Source: Dromaius novaehollandiae
Lineage: Eukaryota > Chordata > Aves > Casuariiformes > Dromaiidae
Direction: 5' to 3'
Assembly (NCBI RefSeq): GCF_036370855.1
Contig: NC_088105.1
Location: 13,893,619-13,957,618 of the forward strand
Length of the DNA: 64,000 nucleotides
The translations under genes and the position numbers were made by a program. Under the pieces are notes generated by a model, which saw only the letters and a program-made list of their open reading frames with translations, did no database searches and had not been told where the DNA came from. Positions 1 through 11,720 of the stretch are shown in pieces (position 1 is the stretch's first letter; the number at the start of each line of letters is the position of its first letter).

Positions 1-1560
1 AGCTAGGGAGTGGCTGACAAGGCACTGGTGAGGCTGATTGCTGCTCCCTTTAAAGATCTGGCTGCCTGGAGCAGGCATGTTTTAGGAGGAATTGAGAGCA
101 GTGCTTGGGGGGGGAGAGGGGAGAGGGTAGAGGGAGTGTTAGGGGAAAAAAAATCCTTGCCTAGGGCTGCTGCACTGAGTGGCAGACAAGCAGCTAGTGT
201 AGGGGTCATGGTGTTTCTAGGCAGTGGCTTGCTTAGAGCATGCTTTTAGGGAGCTAAGCTCCCACATGTGGGGAAAAGGGGGTGCAAGTCACCCCTGGGA
301 GGCAGGCTGCCCGGAAAGGCTGCAGCTCTGCTGGGCTTGGAGAGGTGCAGGGAGCAGCTCACCTAGGAGGGGTGGGAGGACAGTGTGGCAGCAGGCGTGC
401 CTTGGTGCAGAAATTTAATAGCCAGTTTTCTAAGATGGAGCTGGCTCCTCAGTGCCCTCTGGAGGGACAGTGGCAGCTCCCAGAGGTGGCGGGTAGGTGT
501 GCAGGGCTGGTAGCTCTCTGTGGGGCAGCAGCCCAGGCTGCGCAGGGCCAGCTGAGGTGTGCTCCAGCCTGAGGCAGCAAGGGTGCTCCTGACTTGTGGG
601 CCTGGGCATGCACTTTACATCTGCATCCTCCTAGGGTGCTTGAAACAGCAGAGGCAGCCAGGCCCAAGTCATCTTGCTCTCTAGAAGGAAGACTCTTCTT
701 CCTTTGCATTTGCTCGCCTTTGTGCGTTAGAGCAGCCTGGGCTCTCCTCTCAGCTGCGTGGAGCAGTAGCAGGTGTGCTCGGGGTGGCTCCATCCCTGAC
801 AGGAGCGCAGGGCAGAGCATGCAGCCTTGGCCCTCCCTTGCTGTCCTGTCCCAGAGCTCATCCGCCCCCAGGGCGAGCTCCCCTCTGCGCACCTCGGGAG
901 GCGTGCTGTGGTGGGGCCTGCAAGGCAGCGTGGCAAGCAGCTCTGCCTCCAGCAGAGGCACCTGTCCAGGCACAGCAAGGGCTTGTTCCCAGGAGCAGAC
1001 CCGGCTCAATTCAGTGCTCGAGCGTGGAGTGTGTGGCTCAGCAGACAGCCCTCCCTTTCTCTCTGCTGCCCCTTCATCGCCCTTGCTCCTCATCCTGCCT
1101 GTGCCCGTGTTGGCTGGGTGAGCAGCTGCAAGGCTATCTGCAGCCCAGTGGTGCCCTGGTGGTGTGCTGGGGGGCTTTCACCCAGCCTGGCCGCAGCAAG
1201 GAGGACGGGGAGCATGGGACAGCTGGAGGCTGGTGGGCAGCAGGCTGGCAGGAGGTGGAGATGAAGTGCTGGAGAAGAGCCTTGGCCAAGAAAGAGGGGT
1301 GAGAAGTCCCAAGGGATGAGTCTGGGGAGAAGGAGGCATCAGCCCCTTGCAAAGCAAGGCTTCAGATCCCTTGGTGGAGCTGGCACAAGGCTGCGAGACT
1401 GCTAAGTTACATCCTTTGACTGTCTCTTCAGTGCGATGAAAAGGCTGGGCAAAGAGAAGCTGCAAGAGGTAGGAGACTGTGGGGGCTCACCACCTCTTCC
1501 CTTGCCTTCCCTTCCCTGGTATGCACGAACCAGAGGCGAGGAGTTATGTGAACCACGCGG
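1..1560. other. Intergenic DNA, CpG-poor and G-rich at the left end
   Basis: No gene recognised. I counted 3 CpG dinucleotides in the first 540 bases, against 14 in the 120 bases from 26,041. The + strand is rich in G and TG. Reading frames here give low-complexity, unrecognisable translations on both strands and overlap one another, as expected from stop-poor GC-rich DNA. It could be intronic DNA of a gene lying to the left, which I cannot test. Confidence 0.5.
107..134 (+). other. Potential G-quadruplex motif
   Basis: Four G-runs lie at 107-114, 118-121, 125-127 and 132-134, separated by loops of three to four bases. This satisfies the usual G3+N1-7 rule for an intramolecular G-quadruplex. 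No nearby promoter or exon gives it an obvious role. Confidence 0.5.
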
Positions 1561-1584
1561 TTCCCATGGCAGCCGGCAGCAGCT

Positions 1585-1850
1585 CCTGGACCAATAAAAG
1601 CCAGGATATGATCACACTCTATTAGTCTGATAATATCATTTAGAGTTGACTTAGAGCTGCGCCCCATCTAATTAAAACGGAGCCACTTGTGAAAAGCGCA
1701 AGAGTGCAGAAAGGCACAGCGGATCCTCGCCCCGAGCCCCATGCCTGTGCAGCTGTCTTGTTGGTGAATGGCTTTTTATTTCCACTTTCACATTGGAGCT
1801 AATTTCATCCATCACCAGAACCAATGTGATTCATGCCCCCAGGAAGACGG
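1585..1850. promoter_or_regulatory. Candidate conserved noncoding element
   Basis: An AT-rich, non-repetitive block set between GC-rich flanks. It holds several TAAT/ATTA homeodomain-type cores (around 1620-1675), a CCAAT-like box near 1590 and TGATTCAT at about 1828, which fits the PBX-HOX consensus TGATTNAT. No reading frame here looks coding. The call rests on texture alone; conservation across species was not tested. Confidence 0.3.
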
Positions 1851-4374
1851 CAGTGCGAGGAGGCGGCGGCAAGAGGGAGGGGAAAGCGCGCTTCTCTGGA
1901 GCGAGTGTCGTCTGGAGCTCGGCTTTCCCTTCATTACGCTGTTCTGGCTCCTGGGATTTTTAGAGTCTCTTGTTTCTGCAAATCCAGGAGAAGGCAGACA
2001 ACAGTAGTCAAATCGCTAGCAGGCAAGTGCAGAATCCAGTCCAAATCCTCCTCCCCTTCCTCCTCGTTACAACCGTGAAAGCGGAGGGGAGCAGTGGCTG
2101 TGCAGGGCTGGCTCAAGAGCACTTGTTAAAAGGGTTTGATCTGGAGCTACAGGCGAAGGCAGGGATTTGTAAGAGAAAATGCCTTCTTGGCAAAATATCA
2201 ACTCTCATGAAAGTGTTGCATTTTCACATACAGCCAGAGTGTCAGAATTCCCCCCAATGCTCCTGAGTTTGGAGAGGAAAATAAGCAGCTCTGTACGTGA
2301 GGGGGACATAGCTGACCCAGAGCCTATTTTCATCCCAGGACAACTCATCCTCTGAAGCAGTCTGGATGCTGCTGTGCTCCCTGAGCCATGCAGGTGCAGG
2401 TCAGTGGCCTGCATCAGGGCTGTGCTTCTCCGACACCCGATCAGCCTGTGCCTGCTGAACTCCCGCCAGCAGTGGTGGCTGTCCTTTCGCATCCACCTGC
2501 AGGTAGCCAGCAGCTAAAATGTACCTGGAAGCTCTCTGGAGTCCGCACGAGTGGGACAGAGGACGCTCTCCGGCATTTCACAGAAGGGCTCTGCAAAGCT
2601 TTTTCAGCATGGCTGAATGCAGCTGCTTTGTTAAAAAGTCGTCTGGAGCAGGAGCATATTTTCACCTTGTATTTTAATGCAGCAGCTGCAGAAGGCCAGA
2701 AGAGAGTAACGATGCCTTGCCCTTCTTGCCAGGGAGCGGAGGAACCGGCCTCCTCCCTGGAGACCAGGTCTGCAGGTGGCTTCATTTCCTGGGTCTTTTG
2801 CCGGTGTTGCAGGGCGCTTGTGCCACTGAGGACTGCCAGGCACACACAGGCTCCTAAATTATTTTGGGGGCTTTTGACAGACGTGTCCTCTGTCTCTGAG
2901 CAAAGGCATGTACAGAAATAGCAGCCTGGAGGATCCCGGGCTGTCACAGCAGTGCTCACTGCCGGGAATTTCCTGGTGCGGCAGCGCTAGCGAGGAGCTC
3001 CTCTCCCGACACCCAGCTGGCAGCGCAACGGAAAATCCCCGATGCCCTTACGGAGGCAGCAGTGCCAGCAGGAGCTGCTGCCCTGACCTGCCCCAGGGGA
3101 TTCCTCGCAGCGCTAATCACGGCTCTCCGCCAGCGGGGATACGAGCCGTTGCTTTCCCTGAAGCCTTGCTAGCAGCGGCACTCTCCAAGGAGAAGGTTGT
3201 TCGGGATGCTGGCTGCAAGCTCTGGGATCAGGCCTGCCTGGAAAGGCCCATGGAGGCGTTGGAGAAGGGTGTTCACAGCCAAGGGGGACACAATCCCTCA
3301 TCTACTACTCACCGTATTTGGGGACGGGTGCAGGCCGTGATCCAGGTGGGCTCCGAACAGTGCTGCAGCGCTCCGGGCATGGGGATGCTGGTGTGGGAGC
3401 CTTCCCTGCTGCCTGACATTTCTCTAGTTAAATTCATAAGCTCTCTGCTACATTAAAGTCCTTTTTAATTTAATATTCCATCAAATCCATGCTTATACAG
3501 AAATACAGGGCAATCACTCTATTTCACGGTTCTGGCGACCCGAGCTTCTCTCCCAGATTTACGGACACCACTAGACTTCATCAATGGAATTACAGCCTCC
3601 AAATTCAGTCATTTATCCTTTCTATAAACCTCCCCCTACCTGGGCTTTCACCACGCTGCCGCCGAGCTCCTCCTTGCCCATAAAATGAAAACCTCTGCCT
3701 GGGCAGGGCTATGTCACCTCCAAACACGGCTCTCCAAGGGGTGGTTGTTTTGTCCATGAGTCATGTATCAGACAGACTGGCTGGATGCTGCAGCAGGGTT
3801 TCGGGGCTCCCCCGTCCACGCTCTCGGGCCCAAGGTGCTCGATGCAGGGCCACGTCACTGCTGTACCGAACTCCACCGAGGGCAGCCTGCTCGGGAGAGG
3901 GAGAGGAAAGTGAACTCCGTTTTAAAACTGCTCGTGTTTAGTTGAGTTGTAAGGAGCCCAAAGGCACCGACTGGCAGCCCAGTGGGAATTTCAGGTGTGC
4001 CCAACTTTCTCATGACCTAAGCAGGGTCCCTCGGGGATCAGAGCTGAGCTGTCCCCCCGCCCCAGCAGGTCACCATCTCCTGCATCGCCTGCAAGCGGCC
4101 AGAGCTCAGGCCTGTTCCCAGGACGCGGCATGTAATTTGCATCGTAGGAGGGCTTTCAAAAAAAATCATTGCATGCAAAAAAGGCCAGTAATGAAATCAC
4201 AGAGAGCAAAGCCAGGGCAGCCCAGGGGAACCAAACTGCTTCAGGCAGCAGAAAAATCCCTTTGCAGAAGCGAGGCCCTCAGCAAAGAGCAGCCCCGCAG
4301 CCTGCTGCGTGCCGGGCAGGGAGCTGGGCGCTGCTGCCGTCGGTGCCGGCATCAGGAGCAGAGCTGGTAATTGG
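1851..4374. other. Intergenic DNA without recognised features
   Basis: Mixed GC-rich sequence with a short AT-rich patch at about 3,430-3,620. The longest frames (172-182 codons, around 2,390-3,460 on both strands) overlap each other and encode nothing I recognise. No tRNA box, repeat family or clear exon flanked by splice sites was seen. Confidence 0.5.
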
Positions 4375-4860
4375 GACTGATGAGCTGTTTAAAGCAAAGA
4401 TTCTGCTTCCGTGTTAACATAGTCCACAAAGAGGCAGGAAAATTAAGCAAACTCATGAAGCAGAAGCAGAATTATCTCTAAATGGGTTTTCTTCCCAGCA
4501 TTACCTAAGAGGTATTAGTCTGCTTTCTAATTACTTTCTGTTGCTGGGGACGATGAAGGACGATGCTCGGATAAAGGCCCCCTCTGCTCGCTGCCACGTG
4601 CCAGCCCCGTGTCTGCTGTGCCCTGCAGGCAGGCGATGCCAGCATCGGACCCCCCCCGGCACAGCACTGGGGTGGCGCAGTGATTAATTCCACTCAGCAC
4701 GGTTTCATGCAAGATAAATCCTGTCAAACCCTTTATGTTGGTTTTTTTTTTCCATGTGGTTACAAGCTTGATTGATAAATGTAAATATGTTGACATAATG
4801 CACTTACACATTGGCACCTGCCTCGGTATCACCCATCAGTCTGATTAATGCACGCATGAG
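4375..4860. promoter_or_regulatory. Candidate conserved noncoding element
   Basis: Two AT-rich sub-blocks (about 4,375-4,550 and 4,690-4,860) flank a short GC-rich stretch. The second contains TGATTGAT at about 4,771, a match to the PBX-HOX consensus, plus a short T-tract at 4,741. Such a motif is expected about once per 8 kb by chance, so it is weak evidence. No coding signal. Confidence 0.25.
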
Positions 4861-5930
4861 GTGCAGACTTGCAGTTTGAGAATGGGCTTGCAGGTAGATC
4901 TTGAAGTGCTTGGAAATGGAGAAGCATCACCCATGGGCAATAATCCTGGTGGCATCCCAGAGGTGGCTGTCCCAACCTGTGGTGGGTTAGTATTAACTTT
5001 TTCTTGGGGTGGCTTAAAGTGAGCCTGAACACAACTTGCAGTGATAAACCAGGGCCAGCACGTGGCAGGAGCAAGAGCGGCTTCTCTGCGTGGTGCAGCC
5101 CAGTGCTGCTCTGCCCGCATGGACGGCCTTTTGCTCGCCACCCCGAAACATGTCTTGAGATGGGGGCTGCGGAGGCAGCCCGCACAGGTGCAAAGGCTCC
5201 AACACAGCCTGGCAGCCCAAATTGGAGCGGCTGCGTCACAAGGAGCGATAAAGGAAGGCAGAGGAACCTTCAAAGGCAGCTGGGCACTGGGACAAAGGGG
5301 ATTTATCTTTTATCGTTTTGCCCTGAAAGGGAGAAGATCCTGCTGGCGGTGCTCAGTCCTCCCAGCTGAAGACATGAAGCCGGTTGGGGCAATCTCTGCC
5401 ATGCTCTCGGGCCACCCTGAGCTTGAGTGAAGCAGGAGAAAGCCATGGCGAAGGGGCAGGCAGGTACAACGCGATTGCCTGGGCCAAACAGTGGTGAGAA
5501 ATGAGCTCCCGGTCCTCAGCAAGCCTCTGCAAGGAGGCACAGGGACGGAGAAGAAGGAGGTACACGGGCGCTGCTCACGGCCCCCCTGCAAGAACTGGGG
5601 CTCGTGCTTCGCCCTGTGCAGGCGGGTCAGTCCCTTGGGGTCCCAGGACTTAAGTGCTGGCCAGGCGGTGGTGTCTCCCAGCGCCAGGACGAGGACACGG
5701 GGCTGGGGAGGAGCCAGACAGCGAGGAGGGATGTAAACCCACAAAAATGAGGCCCTTCTGACTTCAAAAATCTGAGCTATGAGGCAGAAGATGCCCAAGC
5801 CAGGGTTCTAGTGGCTCTCGAGCCGACCTTCTGCACTGTGGAGCTTCGTCCTCATCCAGCGGGGTGAACCACAGGGAATGCCTCTGCAACACTGCTGCGC
5901 AGGCATCTGTCCGGTTCGCCCGCTCCGTAT
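4861..5930. other. Intergenic DNA without recognised features
   Basis: Moderately GC-rich unique sequence. Overlapping frames of 120-160 codons on both strands have no recognisable domain and compete for the same bases, so I treat them as chance. Confidence 0.5.
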
Positions 5931-6480
5931 TTATGACCCTTTTTATTTATGAATGTTCAAGAGCATCAGCTTACTCATGCAAAATGTTCGTGGAAAGGAA
6001 ATGCATCATGTCCATCTGAGAGCAGAAAATAGGGAAGGGATTTCCCTGCCTTTTGGAAAAGCTCCTTTTGTTATCTGCATAATAAAGGCACAGACTTCTG
6101 GCCTGCAGAGAACTTGCAAAGAGGGAAAGATACTCTCAGTAAGGGAAAAAACTCATTTAAAATAAACCTCTTTTGCCACAAAAGTGTTTAATTTGAATTT
6201 GGATCAAGATTTCTAGCCCATGCTGAGGGCCTTTGCAAATCACACCCCACACACATGGTACCAACTTTACGATGATCAGACTTGAAAGAGTCAAAGACGT
6301 CCGCGCCACGAGGGTTCAAAAGGGCTCTTAGTTTTCATCATTAAAAATTTTCCCAGTGATTTTTCAGCTGAAATATGGGTTCCTTGTAAAAGCTTGATCT
6401 CTTTGAGTACAAGACCGTTCTTGCAAGGCCAGTGATTTATTTCTCAATGGCCATTAGGCAAATATGCCCTGGCATCCAGG
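5931..6480. other. AT-rich noncoding block
   Basis: AT-rich unique sequence with runs of A and T and an AATAAA-like hexamer near 6,160. There is no upstream exon to which a polyadenylation signal could belong. It may be a conserved noncoding element; nothing stronger can be said. Confidence 0.3.
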
Positions 6481-6571
6481 GCCCGTGCCCTGGAGCACCA
6501 CCACGGATGACAAGAGGCAGCGCGTTTACCAAGAAGGCAGCTCAGAGGCTCTGGGGGTTTTACAAGCCGGA

Positions 6572-6605
6572 GACCGGGGCGTGCTGCAGACCGGGGCGTG
6601 CTGCA
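6572..6605 (+). repeat. Two-copy 17-bp tandem duplication
   Basis: The unit GACCGGGGCGTGCTGCA occurs twice back to back with no mismatch (6572-6588 and 6589-6605). Perfect identity suggests a recent local slippage event, possibly length-polymorphic. Confidence 0.85.
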
Positions 6606-6840
6606 GGCTGGCCATGCGCGGGTGCAAAGCTGCCCAGCACAGCCAGAAGGAGCCTGCGTCGCGGCTGTTGCAACGCAATGGTAACATGCAGATTTACTCC
6701 TTAGGCAGATGAAGGCAAAACGAGGCAAATGGAAGCAGCAATTCGTACACGATCCCAGCAGCAGAACTGTTGCGTGAAGCACGTACAGCCGCCGTGCAGC
6801 GTGCGAGGCCAGGGCTGCTCAGGGACTGGTGCCCAATCAC

Positions 6841-7190
6841 TCGTCGATTGATTCGAGCCCATCATGTGTGTAGTCTCTTCAGTAATGATGAACAGCGCTC
6901 ATCTCTCGTTGTGTCACCAAGGGGACGGGATCTAATAACTTCTCCAAAGTAATATTATTTTGTTTATACTTTCTCAATTATGTAATGGATAGGGAAAATA
7001 TTGGTGCGGCAACAAGCTTTCAGGAACACAAAGCAAAGACTTTCTTCACTGCGGCGAGGGAAAACCCTTGCACGCTGAAGTTGTCCAAAAGGTAAACTGA
7101 ATTTCCCCCTGGACATTTAAGGGGAAATCTGAGATGCTTCCGCACCGTTCAGCAAATGGCTATATCCAAAAGCCGTGTGAAAATCAGCAG
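6841..7190. other. AT-rich noncoding block
   Basis: AT-rich unique sequence with several ATTA/TAAT cores and the short motif CGATTGATTCG at about 6,845. It resembles the other AT-rich islands in the CpG-rich upstream domain. No coding signal or repeat family is recognised. Confidence 0.25.
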
Positions 7191-7789
7191 CCCTGGCATG
7201 TGACACCTGACGTTATGAGTGGGCCAAAGCTGGCAGCACTGTCTTTAAGATATTAATGATGAGCACTGTCCAAGCATCGCCAGCAGACACCCTCCGTTTT
7301 GTAGCTGCATTGCTCCGTGAGCCATGCCACAGCATCGTCTTGCTGCTGGAAAAGCCCAGGCACGCGGGAGGCAGCACCAGGACCTCAGATGGGGAGAGGG
7401 ACCCTGCTCTCACCCTGAGGGCTTCACTGTGGGCTTGGTCACTTCTCTGTCACACGTCTCTGGCTTTGGAAGTAAACACCAGGACGGTGCAGAAGGGGGG
7501 CTGCCTTCTCAGATTGGGGCAGCGCCTGGAGGTTGCACCAGAAGAGAAAAGCTCTTGGCAAATAAGGCGCTACCCTGCCCAAATGCAGATTTGCTTATCA
7601 CTTAAAAGCAGGAGAGAGAGCCAAGAGGAATTAAAGGACAAGAGAGAGACTTGAGGTCCATGCATAGCCCCTGGCCGGGGGTTTTCCGACAAGCAAAACC
7701 ACAGACCCCGAGCTGGCAGTTTTAACCTTTGCACCTTGCGGGCAGCCACGCTTTCAGAAGCAGCTAGCTCCCTTCGACTGCAAGATTGC
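7191..7789. other. Intergenic DNA without recognised features
   Basis: Unique sequence. A 132-codon frame on the + strand (7,256-7,654) has no recognisable domain and no supporting splice or promoter context. Confidence 0.45.
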
Positions 7790-8130
7790 ACAGTTCACTT
7801 GAGTATTTCGGACCTATCTTTTCTATTCTTTTTTTAAAAAATATATTTTAAGCCCTCATTAGATAGGATTTCTCTCACTTGAGCATTTTCATGCAAGCTA
7901 AATTCTTGATTTTACAAGGAAACTGGTGTGCTCTCTGGAGTTGCCATAGTTACTGATGCATGCATTTCTGATTTCACAGTCTGATGACTGTCCCAACCTC
8001 TTGTTTGTGGAACAAATTGCGTAACCCTGAAAGCAAAATAAAATGAAATATTAAGGAACTTATGGTTCAGAGAGCAGACGCTGTGAATCAGCTATCAGAA
8101 TTAATCACATTATCAAGCTTGGATTAAAAT
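7790..8130. promoter_or_regulatory. Candidate conserved noncoding element
   Basis: A 340-bp AT-rich, CpG-poor island inside CpG-rich DNA, with a short poly-T/poly-A junction at about 7,829 and several ATTA cores. The sharp change of composition and the absence of repeat signatures fit a constrained enhancer-like element. Alignment to other birds would decide. Confidence 0.3.
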
Positions 8131-9780
8131 AATCCAGGCCCCTGGGCCAAGCAAGAAAGCAAGACAACCCCCAAGCTAGATTTGCAGGGCATGCTCCAGA
8201 AACAGGGGACAGCGTGACGTTATGGAAGCTGTCACCCTCCCTCCTGCGTGCCAAACCAGCCGGCCCGGACGGGGCGGCACGGGTGCGGAGCAGAGCTCCC
8301 AGCCTGCTCCGGCAGCACAGGTGCTCCAGAGCAGCCCAGGCCACGGAGCGAGGACCGCACCTGGAATACCACCTTCGCTGTCAGGCCTTTTCTCGTGCCT
8401 GAGGAGAAGCAAATGCCTCCAGGGCAGCTCCCTCAGCTGGGAGCAGGCGCCCGCGCACCGGCCATGGGAACAGCTCACGGCCCTTCCCCCAGGAGCAACG
8501 TGCATCTTGTTTGTCAGTTCTCTGCAGGCTCCAAAGACTCCCAAGGGTGATATATTGGCCTGTTTCATGGTTTGTCCTCCAGGACCGCAGCTGGTTGCCT
8601 GCTGCGCCCGGAGCCAAGACCTGGAGCGGAGAGCGGTGAATAAACCCAAGTGGCTCCAAGACCGGCACTCGACGGGGAAGGTGGCCCAGCTTCATGCGGA
8701 GCGCTGGGTTTGTTTTCAGGCGGCAGACAGACTTCCAGCTCAAGAGCCATGTTGGGTTGGAGAGGGGTAGCTAAGAAATGATCCTCAGGAGAAGCTTCCC
8801 ACATTTTTCCCCTGAATCAATACCTTAAATGTGAAATGTTTCCATCTCCAGGTGCTGCTGTGGTGTCACCCTGAGGCAGCAATGGGGCTGCCCCACAGCA
8901 ACGGTGACGGCAGCCCCCTGGGGATGCAGTCCCACGGGGATGAACTGAGTGGGAGTGAGAGGGGTGGGAGGGGTTGTCCTGTGCCGGTGCCGCGCCGCTG
9001 CCAGAGGTGCAGCTCCGCTCCGCGACCACCCGGCAGCCAGCGCTGCTGGCTCCTCTCCGCTTCGCCCACTGTCATACGTTCAACAGTGCAAAGTGAAGGT
9101 AGCAAAGAGGGTTTTTTCCCCACTTCTGCCGTGTCCCTGGGTCTCTCCACGGCCAGCTATAGGCCAGAGACTGACGGGCCCTGAAGGTGAGGCTGTGCAG
9201 CAGGACCTTTGCGCCAGGCTGTCGGGGTAGGACCCCGGCGTGGCACTGCTGGTCCTGGCCAGGCGCTGGGTGCGGGCGAATCACCCCTCATTCCCGCTCG
9301 CTGTTGGTCCTGTCGAGGCACCTAGTCCTGGGCCAACACAGCAACAAAACCAAGGGTCCCTCCGGCAGGGCTGCCACTGCCCGGTCGGGGCTTGCTCTCT
9401 CCACCAGCATCTGCAGCCCAGGGAGCCCATCCTCCTTGGCGACGTGCTCGCCTGCCGTGCTCCCTGTGATTAATTCCTAACCGATACCTCCCTGGGCAGC
9501 TTGCCAGTCCTTCGCAGGCCTTGCGAGAGGTGTTCAGCAAGTGTGCAGCTAACTGGAACAACTGTGGAGCAAAGCCCCGGGGTGCTGTGACCACCGTGTC
9601 CTCCCGGGGGCAGGTCCAGAGGCAGATGTGAGGACATGTTTGCACCCCACATCTCAGTGGCACCAAGCTCTAGCAAACGTGGCTGCGACAGGCTTAAGGG
9701 AGGAGGAGAGAAAGGACGGGACTGACAGACGGACGGACGGGTGACAGGCAAACAGCCCTGGTGCATGATGCCTTTCCCCT
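8131..9780. other. GC- and CpG-rich intergenic DNA
   Basis: Long overlapping frames on both strands (up to 182 codons, 8,222-8,770) reflect a lack of AT-rich stop codons rather than coding. A short (CGGA)n run occurs near 9,728. No gene recognised. Confidence 0.5.
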
Positions 9781-10120
9781 TAGGAAGCCAGGCTGAAAAA
9801 CTGTCACTTCTGCCAAGCCGAGCTCACATTTCTTTGCATCCGAGCCCTGTTTCCAAGATAATAAGCTCTTTAACTGTCTTTACACCAATGAGTGATTTAA
9901 GGAGTGCAATCTGTTTAGTTTATTAAAGAAGTGGGTAAGAAGAAACCTGATCAGTCCTTAAGTACCTGTGCAGGGAGATGATGTTTGATATTAAACAGCA
10001 CTTTACTGCAGCTGATAAAGACATCACAATGTTCAGCACCTGAAAATTCAGCAAATTGCAAGCTGAAAAATGCAATGTGCACTTTTCTCGTAAGAGCTTT
10101 GGGTTATCTCAGAGGTTTTT
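9781..10120. other. AT-rich noncoding block
   Basis: AT-rich island with many TTAA/TTTA motifs, flanked by GC-rich DNA. It may be a conserved noncoding element; no coding or repeat signal was seen. Confidence 0.25.
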
Positions 10121-10334
10121 GAGAGATGCGGTGGGCTCAGCGCCGCTCGGAGTCAGACCGCGCACAGACTGTTGCTGTCCTCTGTGGACGGGCAGGGAAA
10201 ACTCCCTCGCTTGTGCTCACAACGGTGCTCGAATGAGAAGACTTAGGCGACCCACTCAAAGCCCCAGAATGTGCAAGTGTGCACAGCAGCGCAGGAGAAG
10301 GGCTGTCCGGAGGCGGGGTCAGTGAATGGACCCT

Positions 10335-10580
10335 AGGGTAAAGAAAGAAGTGCACGGAGCAGGAGGGAAAGCCTAGAGGTGAGGATAGATACAAGGAAAC
10401 CAGAGCTAGAGAAAGAAATCGAGCTGAAGTCCTTAAAAAAAAAGAAAAAGAAAAAAGGCGCACAAGCCTGGTGTGGAGGAGAAGATGGGGGAGAAGGAAT
10501 CCGAAAAGGGAGGTGAGGGGTAGTGGTCCCTGGCGAGGAGCGAGCTCGCAGGAGGGGAAGAGCGGAGGGGATGAGCTGCA
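10335..10580 (+). repeat. Purine-rich (GA-rich) tract
   Basis: About 245 bases strongly biased to A and G on the + strand, including an A/AG-rich core at 10,434-10,457. Homopurine tracts can adopt triplex structures. It is a low-complexity composition feature rather than a named repeat family. Confidence 0.6.
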
Positions 10581-11430
10581 GCTCGTCCCAGACACACGCA
10601 CACCTCGGAGGCTGCGCTCTGCTCCCCACAACCTCCCCAGCGGCCTCTCTGACACAGAGCCTTCCCTGCCAGCGCGTAGAAATTAAATTGCTTTCCCTCA
10701 TCACCCCTGTGCGCATGCACGTCCTCCTGAGTTCTCCCATCACAACTTCAAGCTCTTCAGTTTCCCTCTGAATCACAGTTTTAACCTATCTTTAGAAGCA
10801 GGGCACAGGAAAGAAATTGTACACTGAGGAAAGCAATTAAATATGTACATTTTTGGTAAGTTATTAAAAGACGAAACCAGCCTCGCTTCTTAGCACATCA
10901 TGTGCTCCGGAAAAACATACTTTAGGGCAAGAACATAGAAATGGGTGATCAGTACTTCACCTTCAAGACCCGGTAGCATGAGGTTGGCCAAGCCATATAG
11001 CTCCAAGGCCAGCAGCTTTCCCTCTCAGCCATGGAGATGCAGAGAACCTGAAGGAGAAGAAAAGCAGCATTTCTAATGCATAAAATTTTGAGGGATTTCT
11101 TATTTTTCTTAGCTCTGCTCCCCAGGAGAATTTGTTTTGAAATGATGCCACAGTTTGGGACAGGACCTGCCCAGGGCCTGGGAGGCTTGGCACAATCTGG
11201 GGTGGGGATGTCCTTCTTCGTCGCAGCTTCCCGCTGCTCCCTGGCACTGAATACTGAGCGTGAGGGCTGCAAACGTCTGACCTGGCCTGGCAGCGCCCTG
11301 GGGACAGCGTCCGGGCACAGAGAGCATCCAAACACTTCTTCTACTACGTCCCCCGTGGGTCTTCACACCTGGCTGGTCGCCTGGTTGGCGACGGGGTCCA
11401 GAGATTTCTCAGCAGTTCCTGGAGGTGTTT
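10581..11430. other. Intergenic DNA without recognised features
   Basis: Mixed composition. Overlapping frames on both strands at 10,949-11,489 have no recognisable protein similarity. No exon with convincing paired splice sites was found. Confidence 0.45.
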
Positions 11431-11720
11431 ACTTTACTTTCTCGTGCTATGTATTTGCATACATCCAATTTACAGCTCCCGTCATCTAACTGCCTTGGTA
11501 ATTGGGCAGCTGGTCTCAGAAATGCTGATTTACTGCTCTGCTGATGACATAATGTGTGTTTGTATTTGTGAGACGCAGCCGTTAAATTCTTCCCTCCTGA
11601 ACTGAATTCCACTATTGATTTTGCTTTATTGGATTAATATCACCACGATCTGCTGTTTTACTCAACACGTTTAATACACTCACAGGAATTTACCCACATG
11701 GCTCTTCCTCCACGAGCTGC
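11431..11720. promoter_or_regulatory. Candidate conserved noncoding element
   Basis: AT-rich unique block containing TAAT/ATTA cores, ending near a return to GC-rich sequence at about 11,720. There is no repeat signature and no coding frame of note. The functional call is inferred from texture only. Confidence 0.25.

Noticed and set aside
449..1093. 214-codon frame on the minus strand
   Set aside because: It overlaps several + strand frames, has low-complexity content and no similarity that I recognise.
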